In this document: in pieces, positions 35,001 through 47,309 of the stretch
Layout of the letters: each line of letters opens with the position of its first letter
Numbering within the stretch: position 1 is the stretch's first letter
Source of the DNA: Lineus longissimus
Taxonomy: Eukaryota; Nemertea; Pilidiophora; Heteronemertea; Lineidae
NCBI RefSeq assembly: GCF_910592395.1
Contig: NC_088315.1
Span: 13,127,808 to 13,191,807, forward strand
Direction: 5' to 3'
Length of the DNA: 64,000 nucleotides
The notes under the pieces: model-generated
The model's database searches: none
Told to the model about the DNA's origin: nothing
Seen by the model: the letters and a program-made list of their open reading frames with translations, nothing else
Position numbers and translations under genes: made by a program

Positions 35001-36080
35001 AAAAAAAAGACAGTGGTGTTAGTCCCAAACTGGTAATTTCTATTTATTTTGACCTCTGTTAAATCAGGATACCTCTCAATTACGGACAGCATTTTGTATC
35101 CTTGTGCTGTACAACCCAGCCTGGACATACCACAGTTGTCCATGGAGAAGTCTCATCCTCTCTGACACTTCTTTTCTGTAAAGCTACCGATACAACATAC
35201 TGAACTAGGGATATCTTCCGTTGCCTCCTGTAATATTTACATACCATGGCTGATTAGTTCAATCATATTTCATCCAGCTGGCAGCTCTGCATTGGAAATT
35301 TTAGTGGTATAACGTGTTCTCTTGACCTTCAAACAGTAGTATAAAGCCGATATTTACTACTTTACACCCTCAGTCCTTGTCACAAAAGCAGTCTGGGAGT
35401 AATTGTGACCATTCAGCTTTAAGGGTGTCAGCCATGTTGTTTTTAGTGGAGAGTAGATGTGAATTTTGTGGATAGGATACTTGGGGTAAGTGTCCCAATG
35501 TGTGATTATTGTTTGTAAACATGTCTATCATCCATTGGTCCTTCATTAGTTGGGTCTTAGTTTTCCTAGCTCTTCTTATGAGGAGAAGTTTACCTAGCTG
35601 GTGTGTGCAAGGTGTGTGTATTAGTGTAAGCCAATGTAGTGCTTTGTGACACAGGCTGTATAGGGCCTAGTATGTATTGTGTGTATGGTGGTATACAGTT
35701 TGTAGAGAAGCTGTCAGACTATTTCTGTAAGTGGAGCTCCAGGGTTGTTGTGGTCAAGTTGAATGCCACAGTACGGCGGTAGTAAAGTGTTTAGTGTTTA
35801 GTGTGTAGGTCAGCTCACATTTGTAGTTAAAGCTGAACCGCCCAATTATTGCTGGACATGGAAGACTATGTTTGATGTTTATGTGTATAAGGTCATTGTA
35901 CATATTGTGAAACTAAAGGTTGTAAATATTGTACATTTCAGTCCCTCTACAATAAAGAAGGAGTTTCTGTGGAGAACGTAGTCCTGTCTTTCTGTTGGCC
36001 GCGGGTGATGAGGGCCCGTCCGCGACAGTCCTATGTTATTAGGTCATTCAGCTGAGCGCCAGGCCCTTGGGCCTCTTGTT
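32002..36080 (+). mobile_element. Helentron-type nonautonomous element, copy 2
   Basis: Collinear with copy 1 over its full length and about 97-98% identical by eye, with the same left hairpin, GTCA microsatellite and right CAGCTGAGC..AGGCCCTTGGGCCTCTTGTT end. It is longer only because a 650-bp solo LTR (35378-36027) is inserted 48 bp from the right end. Without it and its duplication the copy is about 3.42 kb. Confidence 0.78.
35378..36027 (+). mobile_element. Solo LTR, 650 bp, 5-bp TSD
   Basis: It starts TGTCAC and ends GCGACA (TG...CA), flanked by an exact 5-bp duplication GTCCT (35373-35377 and 36028-36032). The empty site is seen in copies 1 and 3 of the host element. An AATAAAG polyadenylation signal lies near 35951, placing the LTR in plus orientation. 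The LTR is unrelated to the Gypsy LTRs at 2075/9586. Confidence 0.9.
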
Positions 36081-36599
36081 AATGACTCGGAATCCATGTA
36101 CTCTGATTCTCCATAAATGGATGTATGGTTTGACCAATTCTTGCATGACATGTCCACCAAACAAAATGTGAATGCAGTCCGGCAGAGAGGAACAACCAAC
36201 CATTCACTTCGACTTTTAAAGGCTACATGAAAATACATTTATACTACCAAGTAAAAGGTTTATCCTACATTTTCGTTCATATGTAGTCTAGCATTTACTG
36301 GACTTGGTATCAAATACTGATTTCTAAAAAGCCATTGCTTTCACAAGTACTAAACTCTTCCAATTTTTGAAGCATACCAAATGCTTTAAAATCTGGAGTA
36401 AAAGCTAATTCTAGTTTTTATTCATATGGCCCATCAACAGGTGCATACCATAAACCATGAGAATGTTCCAACAGTGGCATAATTATTTCAACCAAAAACA
36501 TTGGTACCGTAGTGAACACAAAAGGATATCAAATACCATGGAGCATGCCATTTTCATGCATAATGAACTAAACACCGGAAAGATATTAATGATATTAAC

Positions 36600-36632
36600 T
36601 CAGCTGAGCGCCAGGCCCTTGGGCCTCTTGTT
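36600..36632 (+). repeat. Helentron-type right-end fragment
   Basis: CAGCTGAGCGCCAGGCCCTT followed by GGGCCTCTTGTT is identical to the right terminus of the 3.4-kb copies, but no body precedes it. Confidence 0.7.
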
Positions 36633-36665
36633 ATTTCACATTTCAAAAATATTGTGCATTATATA

Positions 36666-36790
36666 CTGTAGAAGAGAAAAATTTCGCATGCAGAATATTT
36701 TCGTGAATTTTGCGAGTAGGTCAGGCAGGAATATGTCCATCGTGTGGCATTCGTGAAAATTTCATGCCGGGGATATTTTCCGTTTTACAG
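36666..36790. mobile_element. 125-bp MITE with CTGTA ends and TA flanks
   Basis: CTGTAGAAGAGAAAA on the left pairs with TTTTCCGTTTTACAG on the right, flanked by TA on both sides. The interior has the ATATTTTCGTGAATTTTGCG / CGTGAAAATTTCATGCC pair. It resembles nonautonomous TA-inserting elements. Confidence 0.6.
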
Positions 36791-37489
36791 TAACAACTGC
36801 GCACGGCAACTGAACACGTCTGAGTGATCAGTCTGCGACTTGCGTCTTGCTCGAGGCAGGGGGGGACGCTAACTGAACGGCAAGGCCGCAGCGCTTCATC
36901 AAACGATGAGAACCAGGCAAGATCGACAAAAATGCCTTATTTTTAGCTCTAAAATCTTTATCTTCAGTCAATTTCAAAATTTAAAAGAGCTATTTGTGAT
37001 AGAGATATATTTGCTGGCGAACTGTCTTGTTCCCAAAAGCGACGCTGCACAATATTTCATCTTTTATTTCTTTAGTAAGGAGGAAATACTCCCGAGATAC
37101 ACAAACTGAACGGCTAATCCCTCATAATCCCTGGGCAATCTTGATAAAATGGACCCACCAAAAGGGCTAAAACGGGGGGGGTCCGTACGGAAAAATCGTC
37201 AAGGGTAGAAAAATGTAATGGTTATGACAATATATTAAAGCCGCATTTAATGCACAATTAATGTACCTTTAAGTTCTGCTTAAAGATACATACACTTTTC
37301 AGCATTTTTAGACTAAACTTAAAGGCCAGAAGCCCCACGCTCAGATTTACCCGGGTATGGCAATTATCTCAAGGTGTGACGTAGCACAGCAGGCCAGTCC
37401 CACTTGTCCTAGTTCTCTGTGCTATGAATACATTACACCTATTACTCACCCTTTGCCTTGCCTGTAAACAAATTATAACCCATGTGGAG

Positions 37490-37633
37490 CTAAGTAAAAT
37501 TATCACTATAGTTATTTCCAAAATCCGAGAAAACATCATCTTTTAACCCTTCATCACCTGGGATGTCTATCCTGAATCGTGCTGGTCTTTGACGGGGAGA
37601 TTTTTTAGGATCAGCCATATTTGATGCCATCAT
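37490..37633 (-). CDS. Small hypothetical ORF, 47 aa
   Basis: MMASNMADPKKSPRQRPARF continues to a stop at 37490. It is Lys/Arg-rich at the start and acidic at the end (LKDDVFSDFGNN), more protein-like than surrounding frames, and could be a first exon. There is no recognisable family, so it may be chance. Confidence 0.25.
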   Translation of the reverse strand: MMASNMADPKKSPRQRPARFRIDIPGDEGLKDDVFSDFGNNYSDNFT

Positions 37634-38058
37634 ATATATCGTATTGCTCGCTAACTTAGTATTTGTGATCAGTATGATTTGAAATGAAGTGATGTTATCA
37701 GTACAAGTGATGCAGTGATACGCTATCATGGCCTACTAACCAGGATAATCCTGATTCAATCTTTCATCTACAATGTAATGTCTTAGTAATCTGAAACAGA
37801 TGTCAAGCCTGGATACTGTCAGCTGAATGAAATGGCTTTACAGATTATATAGGCTATGAGAACAAATCATGGCCTCAATATATATAGTTTTATTTATCGT
37901 ACTCTTGTACATTTTACAGTATTGTGCATTGTGCGCTTACAAGAAAAGGTGCATTGAACAAGACAAGAACGTAAAAACAAAATACATGTATCAAAGTCTA
38001 TTTATGAAAGAAAAATTCTCATGGATCCTCTGCCGCGGGGGGGGCAAAGGTCAACTTA

Positions 38059-40950
38059 TCATTCGCATGCTAGATGCGTAATAGCATCTGACAGCTCATC
38101 TCTATCAAAGAGGTGATAGTCACCCCTGTCTCTCATCAGTATAAGATCCCTGATCACACTGCCTATGTCATTCGTTTCGATATCACCAACTTTGTTACCC
38201 CTTCTAATAAGGTTGTCCCTATCGGTCCCTATCTTCTCACATAGTACATTGATGTTTCCCCCGACGGAGGAACTACTTCCGTAAATGACTAATTTCGCAG
38301 ACAGTTCAACCAGTTCATTATTACTTCTCAGAGCAGTCTTAAAAAATTTTAAAAACCTGCTGTGCATCTGAAATTCCGGATTGATATCCCGGCATATAGT
38401 AGGCAACAAATTTGAGTGTGTCCGATACGGTAATTTGAATAGTTTCCTTATACATTTCCTCCAAGTCGTAAGCAGTCTATCCATGTGCCTAGAAGAAAAA
38501 TCCCACAGTACGCTGCCGTATAAACACATGACATATGTTTTGAACAGGCGATATTTTACATCAATGTCGCAATGACCAAATGCAGAGACAAGTGCATTAG
38601 TTCGGGCAATCATGTTTCCAATAGCTTGATCAATAAGTGTCTGCTCGATGTGGGGGCCTATGATATGGCCCAGGTGATTTGCTATATCTTCTACCTCAAG
38701 TCTGTTGTTTTGCCACCTTAAAAAAGTATCGGCTGCTTCTTTTCCAAACAATAGGAAGTGTGTTTTAATGACATTGAACAATAATCTATACTCCTCGGAA
38801 TATCTATCACAAATCTTAAGCATTTCCTGCATGCCATGTCTAGTGGGGCACAATAGAACAACATCATCGGCGTACGCCAATGCCCCTACAAATTGTTGGC
38901 CAATATAACATCCGTAACTCGACTGTTTCAAGTCCAGTAGCATTTCATCCGAGTAAATGCAGAATAAAATAGGGGACATTACTCCACCCTGCTTTATACC
39001 ATTTTTTACATTAATTACCCTACTTAGAGTGTCCTTCCATTTTACTTGGACATATTGACACGTGTACAGCGTTGCCAGAAATTTCACAATCAGTGGACAA
39101 CATTTCTTTTTTACTAACAAGTTGAACAGCCTGGTGTATTCAATCCTGTCGAATGCACGACTGGCATCTAATAACGTCACGTAAACATTACTTCCATGCG
39201 AGAGATAATAATCAATAACTTCTTTGAGCACAAATGTACACTGGGTGGTAGAACTCTTTTTCTTAAACCCAAATTGCAGATCAGATGTGCAAAAAACCTG
39301 AGGGCATTTTTCCATAATGATGTGGTCTAACACCTTACATAAGACACTACTTAATGCGATTCCTCTATAGTTATCAGAATTGTTAATAGACTTTCTCTTG
39401 TTCTTGGGGATAGGAATTATAATCGACCTTTTGAACGCCTCTGGTATGTAAGAATGGAACAACATGAGCGTGAAAAGCTCCGCTAGCTTCTTGTCGAGTA
39501 CCTCTGTACCATGTATCAAATGGTCACTAAATAGAGTCTTCCCACCATCATGTTTTCCTTTGTTCAGTTTGAAAATTGCAGATCGAACTTCAACTGCTGA
39601 GATAGTGTGGCTAATGCACCCACATCTGTTAGTTTCACATCTAGAGTCTATGTCGTTGTCCAAGTCTTTAATTATATCACTCATCTGATCCTCGTCGTAA
39701 CCAACCGATGAATATAAAGCCTCATATTTAACAGCAAACCTATCCGCGATGGATCTGTCATCCATAGCATCATCAATTCTCACCGCGTAGGTCTGTTTCT
39801 TCTTTTTTCCCCTATTGATCAACTTCCAGAAGTCGCTGTCATTCTTTTCCAGGTATGCCATTGCTATTCTATTACTCTCAGCTACCTTATTCTCCTTTTT
39901 GGAGAGTTTGACGGCATGGTGGTATCTCGCCCTAGTCGTTTTACGGATCTCGAATACGACCCCTTGCCTTTGCGACCCCCCGGCCTTCCAGATGTTGTGC
40001 CAAAGCAGCGCCCTTTCTCTAAGCTCTCTAATGTTTTCGTTCCACCCTGGAAAAGGTTTCCGACCTTTTGCCTGAGCATTGACCTGACTAGGAAAACATT
40101 CTTCCCCTGCAGTTAAACATGCACTAATGATATCATTGTGTAAAGCCTCGATCCCTTCCTTGTGGTCATTACATTTGAATATATTACAATAGTCGCGTGC
40201 CGTTCTTTCAATGGCGTTCACCTCCCTGTCTAGATTAAACTTATATTGCACAATGTCTTCTGGGGCGAGTGAGTCCCATTTAGGCACATTTCCTCGGGCA
40301 CCGGCTGACTGCCCTTCATTATAAACATGTTCAATCTGCATGTTAAACTCGACAGAAAGTGGCGAGTGATCTGAAAAGTTATTGACATCGTGAGTCACTC
40401 TATGGTCAGATATGTCCCCCAGAAGATTCTCTGTGATATAGAAATGGTCTAAGACTGACCTGCTGTTGTTTATCTTACTCTCGAATGTAAAATCAATCTC
40501 ACCAAAATCGCTGATAGTCTTCAGTGACTCTGACTGCAGGAATATCTCAAGTTGTTGAGTCGTGTTCAGATGCGTTCTGACCCAATCTACATTAAAATCT
40601 CCTCCCAGAATTATTTGGTCAATATCTTGTTGAGCAAACAGAGCATTCAATTCTTGTAAAGTGTCTTCGTACTCGCTGGGGTTATCGACGCCTGGCATAT
40701 ATACATTGCACATAAGTATTTTTACCGAGTCAGTTAATTCTACAACAATGGCGCAAAACCGGTTCGTTTTGAAAGTAACTGGCGAGATTACATGCCTGAT
40801 ACTAGTCTTCCAGAGGATGGCAGTGCCACCATAAGGCCTACCCCTCGTTATAACGCCAGGCTCCATCCCAGATACCGCGTGGGCATTGCATTCGGGAAAT
40901 CTACTGGTCAACACATCAAAAAGTTCGCACTCGTGATGTATATTCTACAG
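38059..40950 (-). CDS. LINE ORF2-type polyprotein (endonuclease + RT), 5' truncated
   Basis: One uninterrupted frame of about 950 codons. The N-terminal part is an APE-type endonuclease (ILGGDFNVDW near residue 105; SVLDHFYI; NFSDHSPLSVEF). The RT follows: YRGIALSSVLCKVLDHII, QFGFKKKSSTTQC, VTLLDASRAFDRI, NGIKQGGVMSPILF and LAYADDVVLLCPT with the catalytic Y-A-D-D. A thumb and C-terminal region end HLACE at 38059. No ATG opens the frame near 40914; an in-frame stop lies just upstream near 40950 and the first part of the endonuclease is missing, so the copy is 5' truncated, as is usual for LINEs. It would nick DNA and prime reverse transcription at the target. The clade is not assigned. The open frame suggests recent insertion. 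Confidence 0.88.
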
Positions 40951-41032
40951 TGTTTGCAGTTCCTGAATCACTTTTGTGTTGGTTGGGAAAGCATATATAT
41001 CAGAATAGGAGAAGGCTACAACATTGGCATTT

Positions 41033-41627
41033 ATGATGGAATCCGATTCTGAAAATTCAGAACCAGTTGACCCAGAAGAGGTGAGAGTGATTGCAGTAAA
41101 GGTCACAAAGGAGCAGGAAGAAACAATCAAGGCTTTATTTGTACATTATGAGTGGGATTTCCAAGAAATACCAATTCCTGATGAAAGCACAAATGCAGCA
41201 GAAAACATGGAAGTTGAAGACCAAGGAGCTGCAGCAAATGGGGAAGAACCATACATTAATAATTATCGGCTGCCCCAGCATTTGGAGGGAGATGAGTGCC
41301 CACACTGCTTGATCTCCCCATGTATTACGGATGAACGTTTCAGACAAATGTGGTGGGAAAGTGAAAACCACGGACCCTATGTGGAAAATTCAAATAAGAG
41401 AAAACCACTCTACAAACGTTTTTGGACTATGTTACTACACAGGGGAGTGGGATGATGTGCGATATAGGGAGCGAAAAACTGCAGCAATACTACGTGATTC
41501 GAAGAGAAAAAAGCATGTCTACAGTGGAAGGGATATTATGCCAAACTGTGTGGTAAAATTGATCCGTCAGTGGCTTCCAAATCCAGCATCTATACCGTAC
41601 ATGGGACATATGTGGGAGTGGCAATAA
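41033..41627 (+). pseudogene. Unassigned zinc-motif ORF with one frameshift
   Basis: ATG 41033 starts MMESDSENSEPVDPEEV, an acidic N-terminus, followed by NNYRLPQHLEGDECPHCLIS with C-x2-C-x4-C, then KRKPLYKRFWTMLL. The frame is lost near 41445 in a GGGGAGTGGG context. The next frame continues WDDVRYRERKTAAILRD, RDIMPNCVVKLIRQWLPNP and IPYMGHMWE, ending at 41627. The joined product would be about 195 aa. The combination looks conserved and I have the impression of similar uncharacterised proteins in marine invertebrates, but I cannot name the family. It abuts the truncated LINE and could be transposon-linked. Confidence 0.5.
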
Positions 41628-42985
41628 AAGTTTTGTTTCAGAGACACCATGTGCAGCTATCATAAACCAGTGTATTGAAGGAGTGTATAGGAATCAATTT
41701 GTCTTATGTCGGCCTATAGGCCCTACCCAGTCACTACTACTGGTAAGACCCAGTCACAAGATTGAGAAAATAGATTCATTTATTTGATATAAGTGATTTG
41801 TATCAATAGGAATATTATCACTGATGGCTGAGCATTGACTTGGGTATGTTGTCTTTATTTTCTTATTGCATGTGATGAGTACAACATGAATACCTAACAT
41901 TTGAACCAGACTATAGTACAAACCGGGATGTTGGGAATTCCCCCTCTGTAGAAATAACCTCAGTGTAAGAGATCATGTGACTGACTCATCTGTCAGTTGA
42001 CTATCCAAATATGGCAGACTCCTCCCTCATCTGTCCATCAACCTGATGTACTAACGGTCATTACAGATAAAAATGTTTTAATATCTCATCAACTATACCA
42101 AAGGGAGGGCTGTATTTTGACAGACATGCAGATTAGATATTCATGAGTTTGGTAGACAAGTCTGAAGGAACACTTTGGACTGGTGCCAGAGATATCTGTG
42201 AGATTGTTGGAGAAAGTGTCGGAGGTTTGAATGCCCCGGTTATTGGTCACGTGACTGGATGTCAGCCATTAGGAGCTCCTTTTATACCGGCTTCTGGCCT
42301 TTAAAGGCGCTTAAAAATTGGATTTCGCCAAGTGCTTGTATAGCAAAATTAGGCCGTCCAGCATTTTTGGTTGTGTCAGGTGGGGACAAGATGGGCAGTT
42401 TTGTCATGGAAGAAATTTAAAAAAAATCAAAAAAATCACCATTTGTTCATCAACTATAGGACGGTGATTTTTTCTTCAAAATGCTACCTTGCCCTAGCAA
42501 TGACCCTTATTTATGCATTGTTAAGGCTTTTGGCAGAGAAAAATCAACAGGTTTACTTATTCCTAGCACCAAACAAATTCCTTTGTTTCTCATGATTATG
42601 CCCCCGCTCAACAAAGGGACCCTAAGCCAACCCATATCCATCATGGCCACCAGACCGCCATCTTTGTTTTTCGCATTCTGCCCCAGAACTCGAAAACAGA
42701 GTGAGACACAGACCTCTTCTTAACTTTGACACCTATTGAAATATGATGGTTATTTCCTTCTGTCATTGTACAGGCTAGACCTACGCTGCCAGGTCGGTAT
42801 ATCTTATCATACCAATGTGGCAAGATTATCTTTATAGAAAATCTGAAGTAAATGTAATTCAACGCTACTTTAATTGCAGTAAAAGATGGGCTCAACAGGC
42901 GGATTGAAGTGTTCGAAGTATCTCCTCTTCACGTTCAATGTCATATTCTGGGTAAGTATATATTTGCCTGTTTTCTTTTTTTATT
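41628..42985. other. Spacer with a repeat fragment; no gene seen
   Basis: About 42595-42720 is a diverged piece of the tandem-unit repeat at 28160-28700 (ATGCCCCCGCTCAAC, CATCATGGCCACCAGACCGC, CATTCTGCCCCAGAACTCG). Nothing else is supported. Confidence 0.5.
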
Positions 42986-43520
42986 AGTTCACCTGTCAGG
43001 TGAGCTTATACGATACTGCGGCGTCTGGCGTCCATCGTCGTCCGTCGTCGTCGTCGTCGTCGTCCGTCGTTAACTTTTGACAAAATCGTGGCATGTTTCT
43101 TAACCGCTTGACCCAGAAAGTTAATACTTGGTGTGTGGGTACCCCTAGGCAAGACCTTCCTTCAGACTGAAAATCAGCACAATTTGATTGCTGGTCTGCC
43201 ATATAGGGGGCGCTCTTTGAAAACCAATTTTTGTCATTTTGAAGCTTATGGTTAAAGCTAGAGCGATGAAAATTTTATGGTGGGTGTATCTAATAAAGGT
43301 TCATCACATATCACACGGGTTTTTGATTTGACCTTCATTTCAAGGTCACAGAGGTCGAACTCTAAAATTTCTTTGATCATGGCACGTTTTTTTGCTATTG
43401 GTCATAGACTCTCTAAATTTGATAAATTTGACAAATTCATAAAATGGTTGTATTCCATACTTGTAGTATGCAGTGGCGCAGTACAACAAAGTATGGAATA
43501 CAGCCATTTTATGAATTTGA
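42986..43520 (+). mobile_element. Helentron-like repeat with one ~300-bp monomer
   Basis: It begins with the hairpin AGTTCACCTGTCAGGTGAGC and a CGTCGTC microsatellite (43020-43075), then one diverged monomer of the 22759 family (GTGGCATGTTTCTTAACCG, ATAGGGGGCGC, TTTCAAGGTCACAGAGGTC). It ends with a strong inverted repeat, 43433-43463 against 43488-43518. Confidence 0.6.
43433..43518. repeat. 31-bp-arm hairpin
   Basis: Arms AAATTCATAAAATGGTTGTA.. and complement match almost perfectly across a 24-base loop (TAGTATGCAGTGGCGC inside). It lies at the end of the Helentron-like repeat. Confidence 0.7.
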
Positions 43521-44059
43521 AGCGAGACGAAGAAGGAATTAAATCACCTTGAATCAATGCTAAAACTTAATCATCCGCTCTTCGGATGAGGTCGTATGTG
43601 TTGATTACATTCTTGTGATTGGTTTGAGATTATTAGTTTGTCCTCATTGCCGGTTGTTTTAGAAAATTTTGACTGTGATTGGAAGGTAAAATGAGAAACT
43701 TGTCACACTGTTCTTCGGCTTGGAATGGGGATAGTTAATGCAGAGCCAGTTGGTACAAGCTGCCTTGTGAATCGGGGTGGCGTAATAATACTGTGAAAGA
43801 ACAATAAAATGATGAATTGTAGCAGTGTGTGTCAGAAATTATGTGATTTTCATTGCATTTGACGATCCCAAAGTTTCGAGAGTATGGCAAAATGGCGGCT
43901 GGGCGATTAGTGTCAAGCCGGAACCTTTCGTTACAATGTGGGCTTTTAAACACAAGTTAATGGTTTATAATCACCCAGACGCTACTCATTAGGTAAACCT
44001 CTACTAAAAACACTTGCTTTGATTTTTGTAAACATGTCACGAGTGCTTAAAAAGAACCA
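43521..44059. other. Spacer; no gene seen
   Basis: Short open frames without motifs. Confidence 0.5.
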
Positions 44060-45037
44060 TTTTTAGCTCAGCTGACAAAGTCAGCGGAGCTAGTCAAATA
44101 GCTATTCGATTGGTGTCTGTCCTTCAATCCATCCTGCCATCCTTCCATCCATCTAGCCATCTGTAGACAAAGTTGGGCATTTTGTAATCATACAACCGAG
44201 GCACTTAAAATCTAGTCTTGCTTATAAACATCGCAGAAAATGTTGCTTACAGAAAAAAATGTGGGCGATTCGACTCAAATTCAGCTCCCCAGGGGGCAAA
44301 ATGCGTAAATGAAAAAACAATTTTTTGACGCTCTATTTCAAGCTTTTATCTGCTGGAATAAAGTTGAAAAGGTCTTCATGATACAGAAGTTTTGATATAA
44401 AATAGATTAGTGTCGATTTATATCACCAGTTGGCGGTAGTGAGCAAAACTGTTGTTTGACCCCGGATGATTCCGCTTTAAATTTCCCGCCGAGGTTACCT
44501 GGAGTGCTATCATCAAGAAAATGGCGGTGACTTTTTTATTTGTACCGGAGCGTGGATTTTGTAAGTGACAAATTTTCTTTTTTAAGCCTTTACGGAAACG
44601 TATTTTGGTACGAAACTTCAAAAGTTTATAGAAAAGATCAACGAGAATGTGTTCAAATGCCCTCATAACGATGAGTTCAACGGAATTTGGTCAAAACAAC
44701 CTTTGAATGGAGTCAACTTTCTTTGCGAAATTGAAGCAATGACCTCATTATTTATCGTAATTTATGCAGATCTGAGTCCAGCTGATGGGTGATGTTCTGA
44801 TTTGTGTTCAAACTATTGGAAACTTCGGAAATTAGTTCTATTAGTTCTACTATTCTGCAGGAGTATATTATAGCCATTGATGTTGACAGCTAAAAGCACG
44901 AAAACTTTGTTATAACTCCAGCCGCGCTCCTCCCTCTGGGAGCTGGAGTCAGTATTGTTTTATTAAATTAAAAGCAGACTTTACCACTAACCAGTCAAAT
45001 CGGAATACGACGGTGCAAAATGTTCTCGCTTTCCTCC

Positions 45038-46589
45038 GGGTGTCTATAAACCGAAGACCAAAGACCGAAGACCGAAGATCGAAGATGGAAGACCCCCCCA
45101 AAACTATAAAACGAAGATCCCCCCAACTATAAAAGGAAGACCCTGATGTCAACTATAAAACGAAGATCCCCCCAACTATAAAAGGAAGACCCTGATGTCA
45201 ACTATAAAACGAAGATCCCCCCAACTATAAAAGGAAGACCCTAATGTCAACTATAAAACGAAGATCCCCCCAACTATAAAAGGAAGACCCTGATGTCAAC
45301 TATAAAACGAAGATCCCCCAACTATAAAAGGAAGACCCTGATGTCAACTATAAAACGAAGATCCCCCCAACTATAAAAGGAAGACCCTAATGTCAACTAT
45401 AAAACGAAGATCCCCCCAACTATAAAAGGAAGACCCTAATGTCAACTATAAAACGAAGATCCCCCCAACTAGAAAAGGAAGACCCTAATGTCAACTATAA
45501 AACGAAGATCCCCCAATCTATAAAAGGAAGACCCTAATGTCAACTATAAAACGAAGATCCCCCCAACTAGAAAAGGAAGACCCTAATGTCAACTATAAAA
45601 CGAAGATCCCCCCATCTATAAAAGGAAGACCCTGGTGGTTTTAGACCCTCAAGTTCAGTTACTGCAGACTTGCACGTCATAACACGTGACTGAGCATCTG
45701 TATTTCAACAAGCAAGCTAGCCTGAGTGCGGCGTAGTGACATAGGAGATCAGATCATTCAGGTAAATTCCGGATTTTCCTAACACTGCATTTAGGAGTTG
45801 GCGACCGACCTGCCAGTCTCGACCCATGATGGTGGAGCCTAACCCCTGGGGACGAGATTCTAAATTACCAAGTCACCCAGAGCAGGGAAACAGTGAAACT
45901 GTTGGGGGGGGGGGGTAGCTATGGGTCGATGCGCTGCTCGGAGAAAACAAGTGTTCTGGCAATCTGGCTGAGGGCTGGCTATGATGAGTACAGTGAGAAA
46001 CTAGGTCATATTGGAGCACGGCTGCATGGTAACAGGTACGGGGCTCCCCGCCTTATGTAAACTGTGCCACTAAGCTGCTAAGGCTAGACACGACTGGTGT
46101 AGTACCCGGTACACTTACTTTCTCAAATCATTAATGTAGCATGGACCGAAAATGAAAACAAACTGTGCAGTAACTGAACATGAGAATGAAAACCATCAGG
46201 GTCTTCCTTTTATAGATGGGGGGATCTTCGTTTTATAGTTGACATTAGGGTCTTCCTTTTATAGTTGGGGGGATCTTCGTTTTATAGTTGACATTAGGGT
46301 CTTCCTTTTATAGATGGGGGGATCTTCGTTTTATAGTTGACATTAGGGTCTTCCTTTTATAGTTGGGGGATCTTCGTTTTATAGTTGACATCAGGGTCTT
46401 CCTTTTATAGTTGGGGGATCTTCGTTTTATAGTTGATATTAGGGTCTTCCTTTTATAGATGGGGGGATCTTCGTTTTATAGTTGACATTAGGGTCTTCCT
46501 TTTATAGTTGGGGGGATCTTCGTTTTATAGTTTTGGGTGGGTCTTCTATCTTCGATCTTCGGTCTTCGATCTTCGGTTTATAGACACCC
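45038..46589. mobile_element. Fold-back (Mutator-like) element with 49-bp satellite arms, 9-bp TSD
   Basis: A 1552-bp element beginning GGGTGTCTATAAACCGAAGA and ending with its near-complement, flanked by an exact 9-bp duplication CTTTCCTCC (45029-45037 and 46590-46598). The empty site is visible in copies 1 and 2 of the host element. The left arm has about 11 units and the right arm about 7 inverted units of a 49-bp repeat built from ACTATAAAACGAAGATCCCC and ACTATAAAAGGAAGACCCT halves. Outer edges carry short CGAAGACC/CGAAGATC repeats. The 560-bp centre is unique and noncoding, with a G-run near 45903. Confidence 0.9.
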
Positions 46590-47309
46590 CTTTCCTCCTC
46601 CTGCTAAAAAACCTTGTTCCCGCACTCCTATTTTAATTTATGCCAAGGAATATGATATGATCTGTTTTCACTTGTTTGTAATTAAATGGTATTCATATAT
46701 TGAGATCAATAGTAGTGTCCCTGTCAGATCCCATCGTTCAACTAGTCTTCTTTCCCCAGGTGCCTCACACGGACCTTCAGGTCCCCATACTCAAGACCAA
46801 CTCTTACGATATCGCCCTCAAAACAACCCTGGAGTCATGAATTCACAGGTGCTCCTGTGAAATCTCAGTTCTAGTTTATTTATCAAACTTTATCGAGGGT
46901 TATCGAATCAAATGGATGCGTCGATCGTCGGGGCGGATTGATATAATGTGGTTAGGTTGCGCGTCAAAGGCGACTAGGTCATTCAGTTAGTTTGAGAAAG
47001 ATCATGATCCTGAAGATACGTGTTGTGTTATCATAACCGGAAAATAAGTTGAAGTTATTATTAGTACTACGATTCTTATATGAGTAAAAAGTAGACGTAT
47101 TAAGCAACACAATAATGTTACTCCCATAAAAAAACTGTCAATTCTCCTTACCACTCACAGAAGCCAAGCCATTGCTGTTAAGTTATGCAGGGGCTTAATC
47201 AATTACCTGCACTCCCTGTGGGGTGAATAACATTACCTTTTGAACAGCTGGCTGTAGTGGGATGATTGGAACAGCCGGTATAGCTGCTGACCTGCTGAAC
47301 CCAGGTTAA

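Larger units (their letters stand above)
36081..37489. other. Spacer with MITE fragments; no gene seen
   Basis: Contains a 33-bp Helentron-type right-end fragment (36600-36632) and a 125-bp MITE (36666-36790). The rest has no motif-bearing open frame. A G-run lies near 37173. Confidence 0.5.

Noticed and set aside
45060-45640. Possible CRISPR array (regular 49-bp repeats)
   Set aside because: Direct head-to-tail satellite without unique spacers, mirrored by an inverted array at 46197-46540 and bounded by a 9-bp duplication.
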